Assembly: GCF_001610895.1 (NCBI RefSeq)
Contig: NZ_CP011273.1
Span: forward strand, 6,443,103-6,507,102
DNA: 64,000 nucleotides
Direction of reading: 5' to 3'
Source of the DNA: Planctomyces sp. SH-PL62
GTDB lineage: Bacteria; Planctomycetota; Planctomycetia; Isosphaerales; Isosphaeraceae
Shown here: in pieces, positions 57,551-64,000 of the stretch
Layout: the number at the start of each line of letters is the position of its first letter
How positions within the stretch are numbered: position 1 is the stretch's first letter
The notes under the pieces: generated by a model
Told to the model about the DNA's origin: nothing
Databases searched by the model: none
What the model saw: only the letters and a program-made list of their open reading frames with translations
Program-made: the position numbers and the translations under genes

Positions 57551-59467
57551 TCAGTCCCTCGCGAAGACCAGGACGCTGTTGGCGGGCAGGACGAGCGAGG
57601 CGGACGAATCGAAGCCGTGCAGGGGGATCGGGTCGATGGAGAGTCCGCCGCCGTTGCCGACCACGTTCGGGTTGACCCAGTTCTCGTAGACGTCGCTGTT
57701 GAAGGTCTCGCGCCACGCGCCGGGGGGGAAGCCGATTCGGTAGCCGAAGCGGTTGAAGGTCGACAGGTGGACGACGACCATCACGTCTCGGCCCTCGCCG
57801 GGCACCCAGCGGTGGAAGGCCAGCACGCGATTCTGGTCATGGGTGTGGACCGGGCGGAAGCCCTGGCCGCGCAGGGCCGGCTGCCGGCGTCGCAGCGCCA
57901 GCAGCTCGCGGGTGAAGCGGATGTGGTCGAGCATCTGCTTGTCGCCCGCCTCGACCCCCGCCCAGTAGAGCAGCAGGTTCGCGTGGTTCTCGACGTCGTC
58001 GGCCCATTGCTTGTCTTCCAGGAACTCCTGGCCCATGAAGAGCATCGGGACGCCCGGCGCCGTCAGGGAGATGCCGGTCGCCACCCGCGCGCGGCTGCGG
58101 CCGTACCAGGAGCGAGGGTCGTCGAAGTCCCCCAGGCGGGCCACCCGCTGGTCGCGGCCCCGGTAGACGAGGTCGTGGTTCTCCGGGCCTTGCACGAACC
58201 GCCACGGCTCGGGGAAGCCGTCGGGCCAGAGGCTGGCGGCCAGCCCGGTCATGGCGAGGGGCCGCTCGTCGGGCCGGCTGGACTCGCGGATCACGTCGCG
58301 AATGGCGTTGCGCAGGCCGTCGGTCAGCGTGGTGTCGAAGCCGGCGCCCCCCTCGGACGGGGGCTTCACGACGTACGGGTTGACGTTCCAGTACTCGGCG
58401 TGGTCGATCGCCTCCGGGCGGACGTGGTTGAGCGTCGACGTGAGGTCCTGGCAGAACCGCCAGCCGTGGGGGGCGCCGTCGTGGTCGATGACGCTCACTT
58501 GATCATATCGAAAACCGTCGACCCGATACTCCTCCAGGAAGAACCGGGCGTTGCGGATCAGGAAGTCGCGGACCTCGGGCTTGGCGAAGTCGAACACCTT
58601 GCCGCCGGCGTGCTCCCGGCCGTTGAAGTAGAGCGAGTTCGCCGCCACGCCCCCGGACGTCGGCTGGCGGTCGAAGAACAGGAGGCTCTCTTCGCCGAAA
58701 TCCCCCCCGGCGTGGTTGTAGACCACGTCCAGGATCACGGCGAGGCCGTGGATGTGGCAGACGTCGATCAGCGCCTTGAGCTGGTTCATCTCGCCGCGGA
58801 GGTCGTCGACCGCGAAGCGGGCCAGCCCCCTGGCGTCGAGCAGCTCGTTCACCTCGTCGACGTAGGGCGGGAGCGCGGCGTCCTCGACCGCGAAGTCCAT
58901 CTCGGGCGAGAAGTAGTCGGTGCCGTTGTAGCCCAGGCTGAACGCGGTCTGGAACTCCTGGATCGGCAGGAGTTGCAGGGCGGTCACGCCGAGTTCGGCG
59001 AGATAAGGGACCTTCCGGGCCACGTCGAGGAACGTCCCGGCCTTGCGCGGCAGGTTCGGCGTGTAGAAGGTGCCGACGTGGAGCTGGTAGATCACGAAGT
59101 CGTTGAAGCGGGGGGTGACGTACCCGGTCTCGTGCCAGGGGAAGTCGGTCTCGCGGATGACGCACTCGCTGGGGAAGGGCGACTGCAATTCGCGGGCGTA
59201 GGGGTCGCGCTTGAGGCCCGAGCTTCCCGTACCGTCGATGTGGAGGATGTAGCGGTCGCGGTCCTTCGCGCCGGGGATGAAGCCTCGCCAGTGGCCCTGG
59301 GCGTCCTTCGTCAGCAGGCTGGAGTCGTCCTTGATCCGGCCGTTGAAGTCGCCCAGGACGTAGACCTTCCGCGCGTGGGGGGCCCAGACGCGGAACGTGG
59401 CCCCGTCGGCGATCAGGTTGGCCCCCATCGGGGTGTCGGGCTTGATGTGGGTGAGCGGGGCGGGCAT
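57551..59467 (-). CDS. GH13 alpha-glucan enzyme, branching/trehalohydrolase type, with N-terminal CBM48-like domain
   Basis: A 638-residue protein with no signal peptide, so probably cytoplasmic. The N-terminal 110 residues (GATFRVWAPHARKVYVLGDFNG) form an E-set/CBM48 domain. The GH13 barrel has all four conserved regions: DVVYNH (about 248), GFRYDQVS with the nucleophile Asp (about 319), AEYWN with the acid Glu (about 356), and VQGPENHD (about 431). The C-terminal beta domain (FRPVHTHDQNRVLAFHRWVP) completes it. This layout is used by glycogen branching enzyme and maltooligosyltrehalose trehalohydrolase; sequence alone does not decide. No glgA/C/P or treY gene is adjacent. Confidence 0.85.
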   Translation of the reverse strand: MPAPLTHIKPDTPMGANLIADGATFRVWAPHARKVYVLGDFNGRIKDDSSLLTKDAQGHWRGFIPGAKDRDRYILHIDGTGSSGLKRDPYARELQSPFPSECVIRETDFPWHETGYVTPRFNDFVIYQLHVGTFYTPNLPRKAGTFLDVARKVPYLAELGVTALQLLPIQEFQTAFSLGYNGTDYFSPEMDFAVEDAALPPYVDEVNELLDARGLARFAVDDLRGEMNQLKALIDVCHIHGLAVILDVVYNHAGGDFGEESLLFFDRQPTSGGVAANSLYFNGREHAGGKVFDFAKPEVRDFLIRNARFFLEEYRVDGFRYDQVSVIDHDGAPHGWRFCQDLTSTLNHVRPEAIDHAEYWNVNPYVVKPPSEGGAGFDTTLTDGLRNAIRDVIRESSRPDERPLAMTGLAASLWPDGFPEPWRFVQGPENHDLVYRGRDQRVARLGDFDDPRSWYGRSRARVATGISLTAPGVPMLFMGQEFLEDKQWADDVENHANLLLYWAGVEAGDKQMLDHIRFTRELLALRRRQPALRGQGFRPVHTHDQNRVLAFHRWVPGEGRDVMVVVHLSTFNRFGYRIGFPPGAWRETFNSDVYENWVNPNVVGNGGGLSIDPIPLHGFDSSASLVLPANSVLVFARD

Positions 59468-59537
59468 GGGCGCCTCGAAGTGTGAGAGCCGAACGGAGAT
59501 CCCCTGCCCTTCCCGATACGCACGCCGCCGAGTTCGC

Positions 59538-60260
59538 TTACATGGGCGGCTCGGCCCGGAACCGCTGGAGCAGCTTCCCCGGCAGGCCGATGTCGACGAC
59601 CGCGACGTCGCCGGTATAGATGGACGCGCCGGGGGCGTCGAAGCCGATCTTGCGGGCGGCGAAGGTGATGGTGGCCCGGGCGCGGACGGCGACCCCCATC
59701 GGCTCGCCCGAATCGGCGTCGAGCCCGGAGGGGACGTCGAGGGCGAGGATCGGCTTGCCCGAGCGGTTCATGGCCTCCACCACCGCCCGGAAGGCCCCCT
59801 CCACGGGCCGGGCCAGCCCGGTGCCGAGCAGGCCGTCGACCAGCCAGTCGGCCCCGGCGAAGAGTTCGTCGAGCGCGGCCGGATCGGGCTCGTCCCTTTC
59901 CGAGCGGGCGTCGAACCAGTCTTGCTGGGGGACCTCGGACCGCTCAAGCACGTCCCACTGGGCGCGGGCGTCGCCCCGGATCGCGTCCAGGCGGGCGAAC
60001 CAGACGAGGGAGACGGGGTAGCCCCAGGCGTCGAGGTGCCGGGCCATGACGCCGCCGTCGCCGCCGTTGTTCCCCGGCCCGCAGACGACCAGGACGCTCG
60101 GGCGTCGTCCCGACCCCGCCATCGCCGCCCACCGCTCGGCGGCGCCCCGGCCGGCGTTCTCCATCAGCACCAGCGTCGACAGGGCGAATTCATCGGCCGC
60201 CGAAACGTCCAGGCTTCGGAGCTCCTCGCACGACAGGGGACGGCATCCAGGTCGCGTCAT
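59538..60260 (-). CDS. nnrE: NAD(P)H-hydrate epimerase (YjeF N-terminal domain)
   Basis: A 240-residue stand-alone epimerase. MENAGRGAAERWAA near residue 33, the cofactor-binding VVCGPGNNGGDGGVMARHL (about 57-75), the DGLLGTGLARPV block (about 140) and LALDVPSGLDADSGEPMG (about 175) are the family's signature. It epimerises damaged NAD(P)HX to the form repaired by the ADP-dependent dehydratase (NnrD), which is not in the window. Standard length for a separate epimerase. Divergent from the FmdB-type gene. Confidence 0.9.
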   Translation of the reverse strand: MTRPGCRPLSCEELRSLDVSAADEFALSTLVLMENAGRGAAERWAAMAGSGRRPSVLVVCGPGNNGGDGGVMARHLDAWGYPVSLVWFARLDAIRGDARAQWDVLERSEVPQQDWFDARSERDEPDPAALDELFAGADWLVDGLLGTGLARPVEGAFRAVVEAMNRSGKPILALDVPSGLDADSGEPMGVAVRARATITFAARKIGFDAPGASIYTGDVAVVDIGLPGKLLQRFRAEPPM

Positions 60261-60374
60261 CGCTCGTTCTCCCTCTTCGCGTCGACGTTGACAAGGACCT
60301 CACCGACTTCGACACTACAGGAACCGCCCCCGACGAGTAAGGGGGGAGACCCCCCGCCCCGAGGAAGCCCCGCC

Positions 60375-60614
60375 ATGCCGATCTACGAGTACCGCTGCGA
60401 ACCCTGCGACCACGCCTTCGAAACCCTGATCCGCGGCCAGTCCGACGTGGCCCGCTGCCCCAAGTGCGGCAACGACAAGGTCGCCAAGCAGTTCAGCGTC
60501 CCGGCCGGCACCCCCACCGGCACCCTCGGCTACTCCCCCGCCTCCGCCCCCGGCCTCGCCGCCGCCGGCTGCGGCAAACCCGGCTGCGGCCCCGGCGGCT
60601 GCGCCGCCATGTAA
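60375..60614 (+). CDS. FmdB-family zinc ribbon protein
   Basis: A 79-residue protein starting MPIYEYRCEPCDHAFETLI and RCPKCGNDKVAKQFSV. The two C-x-x-C pairs form the FmdB/CxxC_CXXC zinc ribbon that marks this regulator family. A Gly/Ala-rich tail with further cysteines (AAGCGKPGCGPGGCAAM) follows, common in planctomycete members. Start 60375 follows GAGGAAG. The function is unclear; some members are putative transcription regulators. Confidence 0.85.
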   Translation: MPIYEYRCEPCDHAFETLIRGQSDVARCPKCGNDKVAKQFSVPAGTPTGTLGYSPASAPGLAAAGCGKPGCGPGGCAAM

Positions 60615-60750
60615 GGCAAGCCGGACGACGCCGATGCTCCTCTCACCCATCACTCGCGGCCCGGCCGACCGGGCCGTGGGTGCCTGACCAACGTCGGGTC
60701 CGAATCCCGTCGACCAGCCGCGAAGTGCATATTCGCCGGATCCGGTCGGA

Positions 60751-62574
60751 TTACGCTTCGACCTCTTCCAACTCCTGCTCCACATCTTCAAGCGATTCAT
60801 CCTCGAAGTCGAAGCTGGCCTGTTCCTCCAGCCACTTCCGATGCAGGGCCGCATCCGACTTCATCGCCAGTTCGAGGGCGAGCGACTCCCTGTACTGACT
60901 CGCTTCCGCTTCGATCGTCCAGGCTGTGTCGAGTCGCAGTTCGTCGACCACATTCTTGAGTTCCTGCAAGCTGACTCGGAAGAATTCCTTCCGTTTGTTG
61001 GTCTTGTTGACCTGCCTCTCGACGAATCGCTTGTGCAGGGCGTTTTCCAGACCAGGAGCGTCTTCGGACGAGATCATGGCGTGCACGTCGAACGGGAACG
61101 GCACGCTGGCGTCGCCCAGCTCCCTGACCCGCTCGGTGGGATCGAGCCGTCGAGTGAGCCCGATCTTGTAGACGTTTTCTCCGAACGATCCGATGTTGGA
61201 GATCACGTAGACGTAACCCTTTTTCGTCTGCCGGGCCATCGAGATCGCCTTCTTGCCCTTCTCCTCCGCCTCGACGAGCCTGACCCTAAGCTCCGAGAGC
61301 TGGGCTGTGAACATGGATTTCTCCGCCTCGCTCGCCTCCTCGAGCTGCTTTCTGACCCTGTCGATGGCCTTGTTGACCAGTTCTTCCTCGCGGGCGGCCT
61401 GCTTGATCGCCCGTTCGATCTCCTTCTTCGCACGCTCCTCCTCGCGGATCTGTTCCTTGATCGCGCGCTGCTCTTCGCGAGCCTTCTCTTTCAGCTTCTG
61501 CACGGCGACGGCCCATTTGACCTCTTCCAGCCGGGAGTCGAGGTACTCTTCCAGGATGCGGGCGTTCTTGTAGACGTCGCCGTCCTTGTTGACCAGGGCG
61601 TAGGCGTCCTTGATCTCCTGGATCAGCTTCCCTTGGTTGCCCGGCTTGATCCGTGAGAGGATCGTGTCGACCTTGCCGTTGAAGGTGCTCAGGACGAACT
61701 TCAGCGCGTGGTCCCTCTTCCAACCCTCCGGGTAGCCGCAGATGGCGGCGGTCCCGTTCGCCTGCATGATTCTCGTTCGTTCTCGCGCGAGTTTGAGCCT
61801 CTCGCCGGCCTTGTTGAAGCCGAACTCTTCGGCCAGTTCGTCCAGGATGTGGGTCGGCGGGACCAGGTAGACGCCTTCGTACTTGTCGATCCGGTTCTGA
61901 AGCGCCTGAATCCTGCCCTCGTATTCCTTGAGCTTGCCTTTGGCCTCGTAGGCCGCACCTGCGATCTGCTCCGCTCGATGCTCAGCCTTCCGCCTGATGT
62001 TCAGCGCGTCGCTCGTCGCCAGATCGAGGGTTGCTTCCGCCTTCTCCCGCTTCTCCTTGGCGTCCTTCCTCGCTTTGGATGCGAGGTCCCTCGCCGCCTT
62101 ATGAGCCTCATCCAGGGCCGCTTGGCTTTGCGCTTTCGCGAGCCGGAGAGCCTCTTCGGCTTCTCTTTTTCGGGCCGATGCCTCGATCAGAATCTGGCAC
62201 CCCGTCTCCCTCGAAACTTCCAGCTCTTTCTCGCCTGCGGTTCTGAGCTTTCTGCCCCGCTCCTGCGCCTCCGCGACGGCCCGCTGGACGATCTCTTCGG
62301 CCTTCCTACCGGCCTCCGCGAGCCTCGCCTCGACATCGGCCTTTGATTTTCTGGCGCGGTCGATGATGTCCGGGATGTGCCTGATCTTGTCCAGCCTGGC
62401 GAGTTCCGAGGTGTAGGCCTCTGCTTCTTGCTGCCACGTCTCGCTCGCCTTGCGTAGCTGGCTGCTCAGCTCCTGCGAGCGGAAGAAGAAATAGAGGGCG
62501 ACACCCGTAAGGGCGAACGCGAGGCAAACGAGGAACGCATAAAGCACGACGCAGCTCCGTGGTGGGTCCGGCAC
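60751..62574 (-). CDS. SNIPE-like membrane nuclease: TM + coiled coil + DUF4041 + GIY-YIG
   Basis: A 607-residue protein. One N-terminal TM helix (VVLYAFLVCLAFALTGVALYFFF, about 9-31), a long charged coiled coil (about 35-230), the DUF4041 region (about 230-400, including KYEGVYLVPPTHILDELAEEFGF), a second coiled coil (EKAREEQRAIKEQIREEERAKKE), and a GIY-YIG/MUG113 nuclease domain (about 452-545). The last has GYVYVISNIG and YKIGLTRRLDPTERV, Glu in LENALHKRF and NKRKEFF; these are the expected Tyr, Arg and Glu positions. SNIPE is a membrane-bound anti-phage nuclease with this architecture. No other defence gene is adjacent. Composition is less GC-rich than its neighbours, so it may be transferred. 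Confidence 0.82.
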   Translation of the reverse strand: MPDPPRSCVVLYAFLVCLAFALTGVALYFFFRSQELSSQLRKASETWQQEAEAYTSELARLDKIRHIPDIIDRARKSKADVEARLAEAGRKAEEIVQRAVAEAQERGRKLRTAGEKELEVSRETGCQILIEASARKREAEEALRLAKAQSQAALDEAHKAARDLASKARKDAKEKREKAEATLDLATSDALNIRRKAEHRAEQIAGAAYEAKGKLKEYEGRIQALQNRIDKYEGVYLVPPTHILDELAEEFGFNKAGERLKLARERTRIMQANGTAAICGYPEGWKRDHALKFVLSTFNGKVDTILSRIKPGNQGKLIQEIKDAYALVNKDGDVYKNARILEEYLDSRLEEVKWAVAVQKLKEKAREEQRAIKEQIREEERAKKEIERAIKQAAREEELVNKAIDRVRKQLEEASEAEKSMFTAQLSELRVRLVEAEEKGKKAISMARQTKKGYVYVISNIGSFGENVYKIGLTRRLDPTERVRELGDASVPFPFDVHAMISSEDAPGLENALHKRFVERQVNKTNKRKEFFRVSLQELKNVVDELRLDTAWTIEAEASQYRESLALELAMKSDAALHRKWLEEQASFDFEDESLEDVEQELEEVEA

Positions 62575-63089
62575 ATCACCCGATACTCATCGTTCGCAGG
62601 TGACCGGAGGCCGGTGGCACCGCCTGGCGGCGGAAAAGCGTTATTATGATCGGAAGGATGAAGCTGGACAATAACGTTGTTGCACGACAGCATGCGTGTT
62701 CGCTTTTCTCGTGGTCGAAGTCGGCTCTCCTTTAAAGCTCCGCCAGCAAGGTGCGAGCTTTGGAGGCTCTCCTCACAGCATATTGGTATGAGTCGATTGC
62801 TACCCGTCTCATCTCCTTGGGGTAGCCTGGTGGATTTGGGGTAGAGAACGGCGTGGGATTTTCGCAGCATGCCGCACGGAGGGCGATGAAGTGGACCAAA
62901 GGCCAGTTACCAAGCCTGAGAATTTGAGCAACCTGAGGGGTAGTCGAGATGGCACCGACACCCTCGTGGTTTCCCTGCTTGTGTGCCCGGCCGACCGGGA
63001 GCCACCTGCTCGGGAGTGCGTCCCGATCCCCTTGCCTTGCGATCGAGCCGTCTCAACCATCCACTTCGAGCTTGATGAAGAGGCGAGAG
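62575..63089. other. Intergenic between divergent SNIPE-like and small membrane-protein genes
   Basis: 515 bases, visibly less GC-rich than most of the window. It contains the promoter at 62643-62671 with an overlapping near-palindrome CAATAACGTTGTTG (about 62669-62682) that could be an operator. The remainder (62700-63060) has no credible gene or repeat. Confidence 0.4.
62643..62671 (-). promoter_or_regulatory. Sigma70-type promoter of the SNIPE-like gene
   Basis: On the minus strand TTGTCC (62671-62666) and CATAAT (62648-62643) are separated by exactly 17 bases, a close match to consensus. The start would be about 60 bases upstream of the ATG at 62574. Confidence 0.55.
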
Positions 63090-63620
63090 ATGCGAAGAGG
63101 TCCGTCCTTCCTGTTGATCGCCGCCGCGGTGTTGGGCGTCGGATGCGTCAGGCGTCGTCTCGATGGCGACGCCTCGATCTATTCGCCCGAGCCCTGGATC
63201 ATCGCCGCCACGGCCCTCGGGGCGACGACAGCCGCCGTGGCGGGGTGGTTCGTACGTCGCAGGCGGAAGTGGATCGGCTACCTCCTGCTCGGCGTCGGCG
63301 TGCTCGTCCTGCTCACGACGGTCCCCGGCCTGGCCTTGAGCCGGGCGCTCGTCGACTCCGAGCACGTCGAGTGGAATCGTGGGCTCAATCGCTTCCACTT
63401 CCGGTTCGACGACCTCGCAGGCATCGACCACTCCGTCAGGAAGGTCCCGCTCGGTCGGACGACCAGGGACGTCCACTACCTCGAATTCACCACGAAGGCC
63501 GGCGAAACGACCCTCATCCAGGTCGAGCCCGGTGCCGCCCGCTATCTCCAGGACGCCATCCCCGAGATCCTCCAGCGGGCGAAGGATCGGGGCGTGCCCT
63601 GCACCGAGGAAGGGCCATAA
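63090..63620 (+). CDS. Small membrane protein, possible lipoprotein, function unknown
   Basis: 176 residues from ATG 63090 (AAGAGGCGAG upstream; ATG 63075 also possible). A hydrophobic leader ends at LGVGC, a weak lipobox, then two TM helices (PWIIAATALGATTAAVAGWF, and KWIGYLLLGVGVLVLLTTVPGLAL). The C-terminal 90 residues (FHFRFDDLAGIDHSVRKVPLGRTTRDVHYLEFTTKAGETTLIQVEP) form a small beta-rich domain resembling PH-like or bacterial DUF folds. Divergent from the SNIPE-like gene. No family recognised. Confidence 0.6.
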   Translation: MRRGPSFLLIAAAVLGVGCVRRRLDGDASIYSPEPWIIAATALGATTAAVAGWFVRRRRKWIGYLLLGVGVLVLLTTVPGLALSRALVDSEHVEWNRGLNRFHFRFDDLAGIDHSVRKVPLGRTTRDVHYLEFTTKAGETTLIQVEPGAARYLQDAIPEILQRAKDRGVPCTEEGP

Positions 63621-64000
63621 TCCGACTGACCGGGCACGCGCTGAGCGGGCGATGAGGCTTCTTGAGCGAATCGCCGTCGATTCGCCCTGAGGCGCGGGCG
63701 CATCCCTTGTTTGCGGCAGGTTTCGCCTGGCTTGACTTGGGCGAGCCCATCGACTTTCCCTCGTCGGCAGGGTCTAGCCTGGCGCATTCCGCATACCTGG
63801 CGCATCGCCGCGCGTCTTGCCCTTTTTGCCCCTCCCCCGTCTTTGACTCCGTCCCTCCCAGGGCGCATATCTTCGTGGCTGACGAGGGAAGCTGGTCCTG
63901 TCACGGGGTCGAGCGAGCCTGGGTCAGCCTTGATGGAGAGGGAAAATCGCCGGGCCGACTTTTGGCTCGGGGATGGATAGGGACGTCTAGCGGCGGGGGC
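63621..64000. other. Intergenic, no feature recognised
   Basis: 380 bases after the last gene. Open frames on both strands translate to Arg/Pro-rich shadows. I see no promoter, hairpin or repeat worth naming. Confidence 0.4.

Noticed and set aside
56162..59485. A long plus-strand frame of 1107 residues over the hydrolase and GH13 genes
   Set aside because: It overlaps two strong minus-strand genes and contains no domain motifs.
60690..60716. A GTCCGAATCCC sequence resembling a tRNA T-arm next to the SNIPE-like gene
   Set aside because: No anticodon or D-arm precedes it and the acceptor stem cannot be closed, so it is not a tRNA; an attachment-site remnant cannot be excluded but is unsupported.
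63542..63980. Short frames at the window end
   Set aside because: Arg-rich, no start context or motif; best read as non-coding.

Overview
The window is GC-rich, dense chromosomal DNA that looks like a planctomycete, most likely the Isosphaeraceae (Paludisphaera/Singulisphaera/Tautonia type). This is an inference from gene content: PEP-CTERM and LEPR-XLL-like exported proteins, many secreted Ala/Pro-rich proteins, a flotillin/NfeD pair, a GH78/GH43/glutaminase-A-like hydrolase set, and a dnaN-dciA-gyrB cluster without dnaA.

Layout. 1-10.4 kb: an MFS (OFA-type) transporter cut by the window edge, a class-C beta-lactamase-like serine hydrolase, rhamnulokinase, an ArnT/GT39-like glycosyltransferase, cysteine desulfurase with a small membrane protein, and three poorly known genes. 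10.4-17.8 kb: an exported protein of unknown role, a large DUF4965/glutaminase-A-like exported protein, an SMI1/KNR4 protein, an intergenic repeat cluster, two tandem retropepsin-PDZ paralogues and a lipoprotein gene broken at a poly-G run. 17.8-26.7 kb: a probable replication origin with DnaA boxes, then dnaN, dciA, gyrB and a SWIM-SNF2 helicase frameshifted at a poly-G run. 26.7-34.6 kb: an LRR protein, alpha-L-rhamnosidase (GH78), a PEP-CTERM protein, a GH43 enzyme and an SDR reductase. 34.6-40.1 kb: a second repeat cluster followed by a translationally coupled three-gene operon (DUF559 nuclease-like protein, winged-helix-like protein, 1079-residue double ATPase with a HerA-like C-terminal half). 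I consider this the best candidate for an undescribed system. 40.3-49.9 kb: an LEPR-like exported repeat protein, and NfeD-like membrane protein plus flotillin flanked by two paralogous membrane-anchored VWA proteins. 50-56.3 kb: an AraC-type regulator fragment and a group of secreted low-complexity proteins with an astacin-like protease (also frameshifted at a G/C run). 56.3-64 kb: an alpha/beta hydrolase, a GH13 branching-type enzyme, NAD(P)HX epimerase, a FmdB-type zinc ribbon, a SNIPE-like membrane nuclease (TM + DUF4041 + GIY-YIG) with its own good sigma70-type promoter, and a small membrane protein.

How the parts work together. The replication block is coherent (sliding clamp, helicase-loading DciA, gyrase beside the origin). 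Rhamnulokinase, GH78, GH43, the glutaminase-A-like protein and the alpha/beta hydrolase fit a life on plant or algal polymers, but they are scattered and not one operon. Two loci look like genome defence: the DUF559/winged-helix/HerA-like operon and the SNIPE-like nuclease. Three genes are broken at G7-G8 homopolymers, which suggests either consensus errors in this assembly or slippage at such runs. Start sites were chosen by eye from ribosome-binding sites and signal peptides. All family names come from motif recognition, not from searches.
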